Assembly (NCBI RefSeq): GCF_014266025.1
Contig: NZ_JACMYC010000005.1
Coordinates: forward strand, 124,001 to 188,000
DNA: 64,000 nucleotides
Direction of reading: 5' to 3'
Source of the DNA: Nocardioides deserti
Lineage (GTDB): Bacteria; Actinomycetota; Actinomycetes; Propionibacteriales; Nocardioidaceae
Numbering within the stretch: the stretch's first letter is position 1; each line of letters opens with the position of its first letter. Shown here piece after piece: positions 34,860-43,413 of this stretch. A program made the position numbers and the translations under genes. Under the pieces are notes generated by a model, which was not told where the DNA came from, did not search any database, and saw only the letters and a program-made list of their open reading frames with translations.

Positions 34860-36265
34860 CGGGTCCTCCGCAGGTCGATGGGCTGGCCGTCCTTCGGGAA
34901 CGGCAGGGAGTTGTTGTTCATGGGGGCGACGTAGCCGGGCGGGACGCTCCACTCCCACCCGCGGAGCAGGTGGTGGAGGACGGCCTTGACCTCGGCGCCG
35001 GCGAAGTACATGCCCAGGCACTTGTGCACGCCGCCGCCGAAGGGGTTCCAGGCGTAGCGGTGGGACTTGTCCTCGCGACGCTCCGGGGAGAACCGCTCGG
35101 GGTCGAAGACAAGCGGGTTGGTCCACAGCTCCTCCATCACCTGCGCGAACTGCGGCGCGACGGTGACGAAGGTGCCCTCGGGGATGCGGACCCCCTGGAC
35201 GACGGTGTCCTTGACGGTCTGGCGCAGGACGACGGGGACGGGTGCGCGCAGCCGCAGCGACTCCTTCATCACCCAGTCCATGGACTCCAGGCCCTCGAAC
35301 TCGGCGAGGGTCGGGCGCGGGCCGAGCGCGAGCGACTCCTCGCGGCAGCGCTGCTGCCACTCGGGGTGCTGGCCCAGCAGCTGGAGCATGGTGGAGAGCG
35401 TGATGGTGGAGGTGTCGTGGGCCGCCATCATCAGGAAGATCATGTGGTTGACGACGTCGTCGTCGCTGAACCGCTCGCCCTCGTCGCTCTCGATGTGGCA
35501 CAGCTGCGAGAACAGGTCGTCGCTCTCGACGGCGCGGCGCGAGGGCAGGTAGTGGCGCAGGAAGTCCTCGAGCACCTCACGGCCGCGGTGGCCCCGGCCC
35601 CACCGCGTGCCGGGGAGGTCCTTGCGGATCAGCGCGGCCGCCGCCTGGACACAGGCGATGAAGGCCTCGTTGACCCGTTGCATCTCCTCGGGCGTGGTGT
35701 CCTCCGCGCCGCCCATGAAGATGTCGGCGGCGACGTCGAGGGTGAGCTGCTTGAGCGAGGGGTAGGCCCGGAAGTCGCGGTCGCGGCCCTTCGCGGCCCA
35801 GTCGGCGATGCCGGCCTCGATCGGCGCGTGCATCCGCGCGGCGTACGCCTCGAGCCGGTCGCGGGTGAAGGCCTGCTGCATGATCCGCCGGTGCATGTGG
35901 TGCTCCTCGAAGTCGAGCAGCATCAGGCCCCGGTTGAAGAACGGGCCGACCAGGTAGGTCCAGGCCGGGCCGTTGGCGAACGCCTTGTCCTTGTTGCGGA
36001 ACGCCTCCTCGCAGGCGTCCGGGCCGAGCAGCATCACCCAGCGCTGCCCGAGCATCGAGATCGGCGCGACCGGGCCGTAGTGGTCCCACTGGCGGCGGAA
36101 GAGCGCGAACGGGTCCTTGGCGTACTCGAACGCCCGGCCGAGCACGGGCTTGCCGCGGTCGTCGGGCCGGATCTGCGGGAGCTCCCGGACCGCCTCGGGC
36201 TGGTCCGCCGTCGACGCGCCGGAGCGGTCGCGGCGGGCGGGTGGGCTGCTGACGTCGAGCGACAC
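34856..36265 (-). CDS. Cytochrome P450
   Basis: The 469-residue monooxygenase has the I-helix oxygen motif AAHDTSTITLS, the K-helix ExxR in KESLRLRAPVP, the PERF-like FDPERFSPERRED and the haem loop NPFGGGVHKCLGMYFAG with the axial cysteine. There is no membrane anchor. It is coupled to the aldehyde dehydrogenase gene (4-base overlap), so it may hydroxylate a substrate that ends as an aldehyde. An operator shared with the divergent TetR gene is in the 92-base promoter region. Confidence 0.95.
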   Translation of the reverse strand: MSLDVSSPPARRDRSGASTADQPEAVRELPQIRPDDRGKPVLGRAFEYAKDPFALFRRQWDHYGPVAPISMLGQRWVMLLGPDACEEAFRNKDKAFANGPAWTYLVGPFFNRGLMLLDFEEHHMHRRIMQQAFTRDRLEAYAARMHAPIEAGIADWAAKGRDRDFRAYPSLKQLTLDVAADIFMGGAEDTTPEEMQRVNEAFIACVQAAAALIRKDLPGTRWGRGHRGREVLEDFLRHYLPSRRAVESDDLFSQLCHIESDEGERFSDDDVVNHMIFLMMAAHDTSTITLSTMLQLLGQHPEWQQRCREESLALGPRPTLAEFEGLESMDWVMKESLRLRAPVPVVLRQTVKDTVVQGVRIPEGTFVTVAPQFAQVMEELWTNPLVFDPERFSPERREDKSHRYAWNPFGGGVHKCLGMYFAGAEVKAVLHHLLRGWEWSVPPGYVAPMNNNSLPFPKDGQPIDLRRTR

Positions 36266-36315
36266 GGGAGGCTCCCTGGGAGGTGTGGGCGCTACGGTCG
36301 AGCCAGCATCATTCA

Positions 36316-36331
36316 GACAGGACGTCCTGTC
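36316..36331. promoter_or_regulatory. Perfect 16-base palindrome between P450 and TetR genes
   Basis: GACAGGACGTCCTGTC lies midway between the divergent starts. It shares GACAGG-N4-CCTGTC with the site at 28543-28560. It is probably the operator through which the TetR protein controls itself and the P450 gene. Confidence 0.78.
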
Positions 36332-36357
36332 AACCTTGTCGTGAGAGGGTGGCGATC

Positions 36358-36978
36358 ATGGCTGTGCAGTCCGGGACCTACCGCGGCGTCAGCGCCGAGG
36401 ACCGCGCCGCGGAGCGCCGCGAGCGGCTGCTCGAGGCGACGCTCGCGGTCTGGGCCGACCCCACCGGGACGCGGCCGACGATGACGCGGATCTGCGCCGA
36501 GGCGGGTCTGACCGAGCGCTACTTCTACGAGTCGTTCCGCTCGCTCGACGACGCACTGACCGCCGTCATGGACCGGATCGCGACCGAGATCGAGGAGGTC
36601 AGCCTCGCCGCCGGCGAGGCCGCCGGGGACGACCCGGCCGCGCGGGCGCGCGCCTCGGTGCTGGCCTTCGTCGAGTACCTCACCGCCGACCCCCGCAAGG
36701 GTCGCGTCGCCATCATCGAGGCCGGCGCCATGCCCGGCCTGCGGGCCCGCCGCACGCAGCTGCTGCGCCACTTCGCGCACCGGTCGGCCCAGGAGGCGCG
36801 CGACATCTACGGCGTCGGCGGCTGGGGCCCCCGCGAGGGCGAGATCGCCGGCCTGCTCTTCATCGGCGGCATGGCCGAGCTCGTCTCCGCGTGGCTCGAC
36901 GGCTCGCTCGAGGCCACCCCCGAGGAGCTCGTCGACGCCGCCACCACGATGTTCCTCGGGCTGCACGCGCCGGGCTGA
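36358..36978 (+). CDS. TetR family transcriptional regulator
   Basis: The 206-residue protein has a TetR helix-turn-helix (TMTRICAEAGLTERYFYESF) and a helical ligand domain. The ATG at 36358 is used; an upstream in-frame GTG at 36283 would run through the operator palindrome and is unlikely. It is divergent from the P450 gene. Matching palindromes here, upstream of the SDR at 28521 and, loosely, upstream of the SDR at 37243 suggest one regulon covering the catabolic block. Confidence 0.92.
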   Translation: MAVQSGTYRGVSAEDRAAERRERLLEATLAVWADPTGTRPTMTRICAEAGLTERYFYESFRSLDDALTAVMDRIATEIEEVSLAAGEAAGDDPAARARASVLAFVEYLTADPRKGRVAIIEAGAMPGLRARRTQLLRHFAHRSAQEARDIYGVGGWGPREGEIAGLLFIGGMAELVSAWLDGSLEATPEELVDAATTMFLGLHAPG

Positions 36979-37004
36979 CCGGCGCGGTCGGCGCGCGGGC
37001 TGCG

Positions 37005-37092
37005 AGGTTCATCGGGGCCCCGACAGAGCTCACGGTCCCCCGACGAAACTTCATCGGGGGACCGTCAGGTTCGTCGGGGAGCCGATGAACCT
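37005..37092. repeat. 88-base nested palindrome downstream of the TetR gene
   Basis: Outer arms AGGTTCATCGG (37005-37015) and CCGATGAACCT (37082-37092), and inner arms ACGGTCCCCCGA (37032-37043) and TCGGGGGACCGT (37054-37065), share one centre. The segments between them also hold CCCCGA/TCGGGG. The variants of TTCATCGGGG/TTCGTCGGGG occur four times in alternating orientation. It may end TetR transcription; the repeated unit suggests an element built from copies of one short sequence. Confidence 0.8.
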
Positions 37093-37185
37093 GACGACCA
37101 CTCGAAGACCGGGCCGGTCACCTCCAGCTGCACGCGACGCAGACTAGGCCGGTCCGACTCCAGCGAGACCGACCCGCGTGGGCCA

Positions 37186-37218
37186 TTGACAGACCTGACG
37201 CGTGTCAACACTGTTGAC
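37186..37218. promoter_or_regulatory. Promoter/operator region of the SDR operon
   Basis: TTGACA (37186-37191) can be a -35 box, and it forms an inverted repeat with TGTCAA at 37203-37208. A second overlapping inverted repeat, GTCAACA-C-TGTTGAC, is at 37204-37218. The half-sites resemble those of the GACAGG palindromes elsewhere in the block. Confidence 0.5.
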
Positions 37219-37242
37219 CCCGTGTGGCGCAGAGCACAGCCG

Positions 37243-38130
37243 GTGAGCCCGGCCGACCCGTTCGCCGGCAGCCAGGCCCTCGTGACCGGAGGCGGCTCGG
37301 GCATCGGCGCGGCCCTGGTCCGCGCGCTCGTCGACGCGGGGGCGCACGTCGTCGTCGCTGACCTCGACGAGGTCGCCGCCCAGCGGGTGGCCGACGAGGT
37401 GACCGGCCGGGCCGACGTGACCGGTACGGCCCGGGCGGTGCGGCTCGACGTGACCGACGCGGCCGCGGTGCAGGCGGCGGTCGACGACGTGGTGGCGCGG
37501 GGAGGCCGGATCGACCTGCTGTTCAACAACGCGGGGATCACGTTCGGCGGCGAGACCGAGGACCTCGCGCTGGCGCACTGGGACGCGATCATCGACGTCA
37601 ACATCCGCGGCGTGGTGCACGGTGTCGCCGCGGCGTACCCGCACATGGTCCGCCAGGGCGCCGGTGGCACCGCGTGGGGCGGCCACGTCGTCAACACCGC
37701 GTCGATGGGCGGGTTGATGGCGGCGGGGCTGATCACCAGCTACGTGATGACCAAGCACGCGGTCGTCGGCCTCTCGCTCGCGCTGCGCACCGAGGCGGCC
37801 GCGAAGGGCGTCGGCGTCACCGTGATCTGCCCGGCCGCGGTCGAGACCCCGATCCTGGAGAAGGGCCACCTCGGCCGGTTCCACGGGCGCGACTACTACC
37901 TCAAGGGCCAGGGCGTACGCCGCCCGCTGGACCCCGACGTGCTGGCCGCGGAGGCGCTCGCCGCCGTCGCCTCGGACCGCCCGCTGCTGGTCACGCCGCG
38001 TCCCGCTCGGATCGCGTGGCGCGTGGGTCGCCTCGCCCCGGCCTTCGCGAACCGGGCCGCCACCCGGTTCGTCGCCAAGCAGCGCCGGCTCCAGGACCGG
38101 CGCGCCCGCAAGCAAGGAGCAGCCGCATGA
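37243..38130 (+). CDS. SDR family NAD(P)-dependent oxidoreductase
   Basis: The 295-residue SDR contains TGGGSGIGAALVRALVDAGA, NNAG, the serine in NTASMGGLM and the Y-x3-K motif in SYVMTKHAVVG, followed by a basic C-terminal extension. The GTG at 37243 is taken as start because the codons before it overlap the likely promoter; GTG 37222 or TTG 37186 are alternatives. It is the first of four overlapping genes (SDR, SDR, F420-type oxidoreductase, phosphotransferase). Confidence 0.88.
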   Translation: MSPADPFAGSQALVTGGGSGIGAALVRALVDAGAHVVVADLDEVAAQRVADEVTGRADVTGTARAVRLDVTDAAAVQAAVDDVVARGGRIDLLFNNAGITFGGETEDLALAHWDAIIDVNIRGVVHGVAAAYPHMVRQGAGGTAWGGHVVNTASMGGLMAAGLITSYVMTKHAVVGLSLALRTEAAAKGVGVTVICPAAVETPILEKGHLGRFHGRDYYLKGQGVRRPLDPDVLAAEALAAVASDRPLLVTPRPARIAWRVGRLAPAFANRAATRFVAKQRRLQDRRARKQGAAA

Positions 38131-38939
38131 CCACCAGCCCCTCCCCCGACGACCACGACGACCACGACGACCACGCCGATCACGCCGACGGCGCCGGGCA
38201 GCCCGGAAAGCCGGTCGCGCTCGTCGTCGGCGGCGGATCCGGCCTCGGTGCGGCGACGGCCGAGGCCCTGCGCGCGGCCGGCCACACCGTGGTGACCGGC
38301 GACCTCGAGGGCACCGCCGCGGACCTGGTCGTCGACGTGACCGAGGAGGCGTCGGTCGCAGCGGCGGTGGACACGGTCGTCGCCGAGCACGGCCGACTCG
38401 ACGTGGTGGTCAACAGCGCCGGGGTGAGCACGCTCATGCAGGTCGTCGACCACGACGTCCAGGAGTTCCGCCGGGTCGTCGACGTCGACCTGGTCGGCGG
38501 GATGCTCGTCATCAAGCACGCGGCCCGGGTGATGACCGCGGCGGGAACCGGCGGGTCGGTGGTCTCGATCGCCTCGCTCAACGCCCGCCAGCCGGGCACC
38601 GGCATGGCGGCGTACTGCTCGGCCAAGGCGGGGCTCGCCATGCTCACACAGGTCGCCGCGCTCGAGCTCGGGCCGCAGGGGATCCGGGTCAACGCCGTCT
38701 CCCCCGGGCTGGTCGTGACGCCGCTGACCGCGCCGGCGATGGACATCCCCGGGGTGCGGGAGGACTACGTCGACAACACCCCGCTGGGGCGTCCGGGCGC
38801 GCCGGAGGAGGTGGCCGAGGCGATCGTCTACCTCGCGACCGCCCGCTGGCTGACCGGCGAGGTGCTCGACCTCAACGGCGGCGCCCACCTGCAGCGCTAC
38901 CCGGACCTGGTCGGCCACGTGACGCGGGCGTTCGGGTGA
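38127..38939 (+). CDS. SDR family oxidoreductase with Asp/His-rich N-terminus
   Basis: The 270-residue protein has a classical SDR body from about residue 31: VGGGSGLGAATAEALRAAG, NSAG, the serine in SIASLNAR and YCSAK. It is preceded by an odd leader PDDHDDHDDHADHADG, encoded by near-perfect 9-base repeats from 38148. This leader might bind metal ions or simply be a repeat expansion. The start overlaps the previous gene by 4 bases and the end overlaps the next start by 4. Confidence 0.9.
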   Translation: MTTSPSPDDHDDHDDHADHADGAGQPGKPVALVVGGGSGLGAATAEALRAAGHTVVTGDLEGTAADLVVDVTEEASVAAAVDTVVAEHGRLDVVVNSAGVSTLMQVVDHDVQEFRRVVDVDLVGGMLVIKHAARVMTAAGTGGSVVSIASLNARQPGTGMAAYCSAKAGLAMLTQVAALELGPQGIRVNAVSPGLVVTPLTAPAMDIPGVREDYVDNTPLGRPGAPEEVAEAIVYLATARWLTGEVLDLNGGAHLQRYPDLVGHVTRAFG

Positions 38940-40018
38940 GCGTGCGCTTCCCGGAGCTGGCCTGCTACGGCCTGGCCGGCCACACCGACCAGCCGCGCGA
39001 CCTGCTCGTGGAGGCGCGGCTGGCGGAGGAGCTGGGGCTCGGGTCGGTGTTCCTGTCGGAGCGGTTCAACCTCAAGGACGCCGGCGTGCTGGCCGGTGCG
39101 GTCGCCGCGGCCACCGAGCACGTCGGCATCGCCACCGCCGCGACCAACCACAACACCCGCCACCCGCTGGTCACCGCGACGATGGCGACGACCGCGCACC
39201 GGCTCTCGGGCGGGCGCTACGCCCTCGGCCTGGGGCGCGGGTTCGCCGCGCTCTTCGACGTCATGGGGCTCCCGCGGGTGACCGGCGCGCAGCTCGAGGA
39301 CGTCGTCGGGATCTACCGCTCGCTCTGGCGCGGCGAGGCCGTCCTCGGCCACGAGGGGCCGGCCGGGTCCTACCCCTACCTCAACCAGGACTCCTCCTTC
39401 GACGAGCACGTCCCGGTCCTGATGACCGCGATCGGCCCGCGATCGCTCGCGCTGGCCGGACGACTGGCCGACGGGGTCGTGCTGCACACGTTCCTCACCG
39501 ACGAGGCGCTGGCGCGGTCGGTGTCGACGATCCGGTCGTCGGCGGAGGAGGCGGGGCGCGACCCCGGCTCGGTGCGCATCTGGGCGGTGCTCGCGACGAT
39601 CGAAGACTCGCTGCCCGAGGAGCTGCGGCTGCGCAAGCTGGTCGGGCGGCTCGCCACCTACCTGCAGGGGTACGGCGATGTGCTGGTCGCCGCGAACGGC
39701 TGGGACGCCGCCGTGCTCGACCGGTTCCGCGCCGACCCGCTCGTGCAGGGCTACCCGGGGGCGTTCGACGCGATCGGGACCGTCGAGCAGCTGACCTACC
39801 TGCGGGACGAGGTGCTGCCCGCGGAGTGGCTGGCCGCGTCGGCCACCGGCACCGCCGAGCAGTGCGCCGCCCGCGTGGTCGAGCAGCTCGCGATCGGGGC
39901 CGACTCGGTCGTCCTCCACGGCGCCACACCGGCCGAGCTGGCGCCCGTGTTGGCGGCGTACTCCTCGGTGCGCGCGGTGACCCGCGACCTGCCCACCAAC
40001 CCGGGATGGATCGCATGA
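38936..40018 (+). CDS. LLM class F420-dependent oxidoreductase (TIGR03857-like)
   Basis: The 360-residue protein has the luciferase-like monooxygenase barrel: LLVEARLAEELGLGSVFLSE, ATNHNTRHPLVTATMATTAH, GRYALGLGRGFAALFDVMGL and the late VLMTAIGPRSLALAGRLADG. Actinobacterial members of this type mostly use coenzyme F420. It overlaps both neighbours by 4 bases in the SDR/phosphotransferase operon. Redox chemistry on the same substrate as the SDRs is likely. Confidence 0.9.
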   Translation: MSVRFPELACYGLAGHTDQPRDLLVEARLAEELGLGSVFLSERFNLKDAGVLAGAVAAATEHVGIATAATNHNTRHPLVTATMATTAHRLSGGRYALGLGRGFAALFDVMGLPRVTGAQLEDVVGIYRSLWRGEAVLGHEGPAGSYPYLNQDSSFDEHVPVLMTAIGPRSLALAGRLADGVVLHTFLTDEALARSVSTIRSSAEEAGRDPGSVRIWAVLATIEDSLPEELRLRKLVGRLATYLQGYGDVLVAANGWDAAVLDRFRADPLVQGYPGAFDAIGTVEQLTYLRDEVLPAEWLAASATGTAEQCAARVVEQLAIGADSVVLHGATPAELAPVLAAYSSVRAVTRDLPTNPGWIA

Positions 40019-41052
40019 GTGCACTCACGATCGACACCGCCGACCAGATCACCCCCGCGTGGGTCGGTGCGGTGCTCGGCGCCGTGCCCGGGTCGGTGGA
40101 CGTGACGCCGGTCGGCTTCGGCCAGATCGGGTCCTGCCTGCGGGTGGCGCTGACCGGCGAGGGGCTGCCGACGAGCCTGCTGGTCAAGCTGCCGACCGCC
40201 GACGCCGGCACCCGCGGCATGCTGGCCGGCGCCTACCGGTCGGAGGTGAGCTTCTACCGCGAGCTCGAGCCGACCGTCGCCGTCGACGTGCCTGCCTGCC
40301 ACCTCGCCACCGACGTAACCGACGACGGGCGCTTCACCCTCGTCCTGGAGGACCTCGCTCCTGCCGAGCAGGGCGACCAGCTGCTCGGCGGGACGCCGCA
40401 GCAGGTGCTCGGCGCGGCCCAGAACCTCGCCGGGCTGCACGGGCCGCGATGGTGCGACCCGGCCCTGCTCGACCTCGGCTGGATCACCCTGCAGGACGCC
40501 GACGGCGCGGACCTGCTCGCGGAGGTCTACCCGTCGGCGGTCGACGCCTTCCTCGTCATCACCGCACCGCTGATGACGGCCGAGGCCGCGGCGACCGTGC
40601 GCGCCACGCTGCCGGTGGTCCGGGACTGGTCGCTGGCGCGGGCGGAGCGGTTCGGGATCGTCCACGGCGACTACCGCCTCGACAACCTGATGTTCTCCCC
40701 CGACCCCGCCGTGCCCGTGAAGGCGGTCGACTGGCAGACGCTCAGCCTCGGGCTGCCCGCCAAGGACCTCGCCTACCTCGTCGCCACCAGCCTCGATCCC
40801 GGCGTGCGCCGCGAGCACGAGCGGTCGATCGTGGCGGCGTACCACTCGCGCCTCGTCGAGCACGGCGTCACCGGCCACTCCCTCGAGGAGTGCTTCGAGG
40901 ACTACCGGTTCGCGATGCTCCAGGGGATCCTCGTGTCGGTCTTCGGCTGTGCGTACGGCGCTCGCACCGGCCGTGGCGACCGGATGTTCGCCGTCATGGT
41001 CGAGCGGACCGCCGCCGCCGTGCGCGACCTGGGCACGCTCGAACTGGCCTGA
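40015..41052 (+). CDS. Phosphotransferase / aminoglycoside phosphotransferase-like protein
   Basis: The 345-residue kinase-fold protein has the catalytic loop GIVHGDYRLDNLMFS, the metal-binding AVDWQTLSLGLPAKDLAYLV and a lysine in SLLVKLPTADAG. Such proteins accompany acyl-CoA dehydrogenases and SDRs in catabolic operons. It is the last of four coupled genes (ATGA overlap). Its final third is repeated in decayed form at 47383-47575. Confidence 0.9.
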   Translation: MSALTIDTADQITPAWVGAVLGAVPGSVDVTPVGFGQIGSCLRVALTGEGLPTSLLVKLPTADAGTRGMLAGAYRSEVSFYRELEPTVAVDVPACHLATDVTDDGRFTLVLEDLAPAEQGDQLLGGTPQQVLGAAQNLAGLHGPRWCDPALLDLGWITLQDADGADLLAEVYPSAVDAFLVITAPLMTAEAAATVRATLPVVRDWSLARAERFGIVHGDYRLDNLMFSPDPAVPVKAVDWQTLSLGLPAKDLAYLVATSLDPGVRREHERSIVAAYHSRLVEHGVTGHSLEECFEDYRFAMLQGILVSVFGCAYGARTGRGDRMFAVMVERTAAAVRDLGTLELA

Positions 41053-41068
41053 GCCGGGGGCGTCTGCC

Positions 41069-41085
41069 GACCGGCGCCGCCGGTC
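41069..41085 (+). terminator. Terminator hairpin after the phosphotransferase gene
   Basis: GACCGGC (41069-41075) pairs with GCCGGTC (41079-41085) around GCC, 16 bases after the stop of the four-gene operon and before the 3' end of the convergent VanZ gene. Confidence 0.6.
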
Positions 41086-41136
41086 ATGGCGAGCCACCCA
41101 CGGAGGAGGCGAGACGCCGTCCGCCGAGGAGAGCTC

Positions 41137-42306
41137 TCAGCGCTCGCGCGGCCCGGCTGGACGGTGACCTGTGGCGACCCCGTCAGGGGTGGCGCTCGGT
41201 CCTGGCATGGCGGTGCGTTCATCCTCGAAGCGGGCGCCGGTGAGCACGCCCGAGAGCCCACGCTGCTGGGTGAGGGGAACGGCCACGAAGGCGGCCAGCA
41301 GCAGCAGGGTCCCCGCGGCCTGTGCCGCGGTCGCACCGACGGACTCGGGCTGCCACCTGACGTAAAACTGGGTCAGGCTGTAGGTGCCGGCCACGCTCAT
41401 GGCTCGGAGCAGTCGCCGGGAGGTGCTGGGGCCGTGGTCCCACACGGGTTCGAGTCGGGCTGCCCGTTGGCCTGGCGAAGCCCCGGTCCCGTGCCAGGCG
41501 GGCAGGACGAAGACGCAGAAGGCGGGGACCAGGGTGATCAGTGCTGCCTCGACGAGAGGGTGCGTCGATGGCAGGCGACCTGTGGTGGCCAGAGCAGCGA
41601 GCCGATAGCTGACGACGAGGGCGAGCCCCAGCGCGTTGAACGCGGCGAGGTCGAGCGCCATGCCGAGCCACCGTCGCCCGCTGCTGACGGGTCGGGGGAG
41701 CTGCCGGGTGTCGTCGAAGGACCGCGGACGAGGCATCCACCACAACACCCAGGGCGTGAGGACGGCTCCGACGAGTGCGCCGAGGCCGTTGGTGATCAGG
41801 TCGTCCACGTCGCCGACGCGGTAGGCGCAGTGGTAGGTCCCCCACACCCCGGTCAGCTGGGTGCTCTCGATGACCACCGAGGCCAGGAGCCCCGACCACG
41901 CGGCGAAGGCCGCGGACCGTCCCCAGAACCCGCGGACCATCAGTCCCCACGGCACGAACAGCACGACGTTGAAGAGCACCTGCAAGGTGACGCGACTGCT
42001 CAGCAGCTGCAACGGCCCGGTGCCGGCAGCCGCGTCAGCGATGTCGGTGATGAACTGGAAGGGCCGCCACTGAGGGCTCGCGGAGGCGGTGGCGCACCAG
42101 TCGCCGCGGCTGTCCGGCAGCGGCAGGAACGTGTAGGCGAGCAGGGAGGTGCCGTACACGCTCACCGCCGCTGCACCCAGGGCACGCCGCGGGGTGAACT
42201 GGCCGTAGCGCCGGTACTGGTACGCCAGGATCGGCACCAGCAGGAAGAGCAAGGCCGAGGCGCCGAGGACGACCCCGACGTACGCCGGCCACACCCATGG
42301 ATCCAT
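41137..42306 (-). CDS. VanZ family membrane protein
   Basis: The 389-residue protein has an N-terminal VanZ-like domain: helices around 5-30 and 40-60, then the segment FNVVLFVPWGLMVRGF, SVVIESTQLTGVWGTYHCAY and VGDVDDLITNGLGALVG, which are the conserved VanZ pieces. A second membrane part (about 210-350) resembles an RDD-type domain. The ATG at 42306 has GGAG upstream. It is the distal gene of a unit with the YdcF-like gene, in a less GC-biased accessory module. Confidence 0.85.
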   Translation of the reverse strand: MDPWVWPAYVGVVLGASALLFLLVPILAYQYRRYGQFTPRRALGAAAVSVYGTSLLAYTFLPLPDSRGDWCATASASPQWRPFQFITDIADAAAGTGPLQLLSSRVTLQVLFNVVLFVPWGLMVRGFWGRSAAFAAWSGLLASVVIESTQLTGVWGTYHCAYRVGDVDDLITNGLGALVGAVLTPWVLWWMPRPRSFDDTRQLPRPVSSGRRWLGMALDLAAFNALGLALVVSYRLAALATTGRLPSTHPLVEAALITLVPAFCVFVLPAWHGTGASPGQRAARLEPVWDHGPSTSRRLLRAMSVAGTYSLTQFYVRWQPESVGATAAQAAGTLLLLAAFVAVPLTQQRGLSGVLTGARFEDERTAMPGPSATPDGVATGHRPAGPRER

Positions 42307-42342
42307 CGCCACCTGCTCCGTCCCTCTGCGCGAGCGTCCGGG

Positions 42343-43393
42343 TCACCGCGCGGACAGGGACAACCATGTCAGCGAGGCCATGCCCACGACCGCGATGCCG
42401 GACAGAGCCAGCAGCAGCCGGTGCCCGAGCATGACCGCCGCGAACTCCCGCAGGTAGGCGCTGGGCCAGAAGTACCAGGCGGTCGGCGCCCCGATCGCCT
42501 GAGCGTCGATGCCGAGCCTGCGGGCGAGCTCGGCAGCTCGTGGAGCGTGGTAGTCGTTGGTCACGACGAGGTACGGCGCGGGTACGCCGTGCCGCTCCAG
42601 CAGGCGGGCGCTGAGGAGCAGGTTCTCGCGCGTGGTGCGGGCGCGGTCCTCGATGAGGATGTCGTTGGCTTCGACTCCGCGCCGGCGCAGCCACTCGGCC
42701 ATGACCTGGCCCTCCGGCCGGGGCTCGTCTCGTCCCTGGCCGCCACTGGGCACGAGGACGGGCCGGCGGCCGGCCCCGTCGCGTTCGTCGGCAGCGGTGA
42801 CCGCGCGCTCCAGCCGGGCGGCGAGGCAGCGGCGAGACTCCTCCTCCCACCAGGCCGCTCCCCAGCACCACCACCGCGCGGGCGGGGGCACGTCGGGCGA
42901 TCCGCGCGTAGAGCGCGGTGTGGGCTGCGAAGGCCAGGAAGCAGGCGCTGATGCAGGCCTGAGCGGTGAGCAGGGCGACAGCCGCGCTGCCGGTCCACGG
43001 GTTCTCGTGGCGCAGCAGCGGCACGAGGACGACCGGCAGGCCCAGCAGGGCGAGCCCGGTCACCAGTGACAACGCGTTGCCGAGCGATCTCCTCTCACGA
43101 CGCATCATCACGACGCCGTTGCCGACCAGCAGCAGCGGCAACGTCAGGAGACCGAGCGCAACCGCGACCGTGACGACCAGGGTCACGATGTTGCCGACCG
43201 TCTCCAGCGCGGACGACGCGGTGGTCGCGAGGACGCCGAGGCCCAGCACGGAGTGCGCAAGCACGATGACCAGGAACCCGTTGCGCAGCGACCGAGGGTC
43301 TCGCTCGAGCGACCACGCCAGCAGCCCGCCCCAGAGCAGGACCCCCGCCAGCGCCCGAAGTGCTGGTGCGACGGCTTCGGTCATGAGGTCCAT
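42343..43393 (-). pseudogene. YdcF/SanA-like (DUF218) membrane protein gene with a one-base frameshift near 42825
   Basis: The 5' part encodes five or six membrane helices and runs into AVVVLGSGLVGGGVSPL, the start of a DUF218 domain. The next codons are in a different frame, which continues correctly as LAARLERAVTAADERDGAG, VPSGGQGRDEPRPEGQ, NDILIEDRARTTRENLLLSA and VVTNDYHAPRAAELARRLG, all typical of DUF218. Removing one base in the GCGAGGCAGCGG stretch at 42821-42832 gives VSPLLAARLERA and 349 residues. The total length is one over a multiple of three. Damage or sequencing error cannot be separated here. Confidence 0.85.
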
Positions 43394-43413
43394 CGGGTTC
43401 GGTCACCCTCTTC

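Noticed and set aside
41443..41460. T-loop-like GGTTCGAGTC, possible tRNA
   Set aside because: No acceptor, D or anticodon stems surround it and it lies inside the VanZ coding region.
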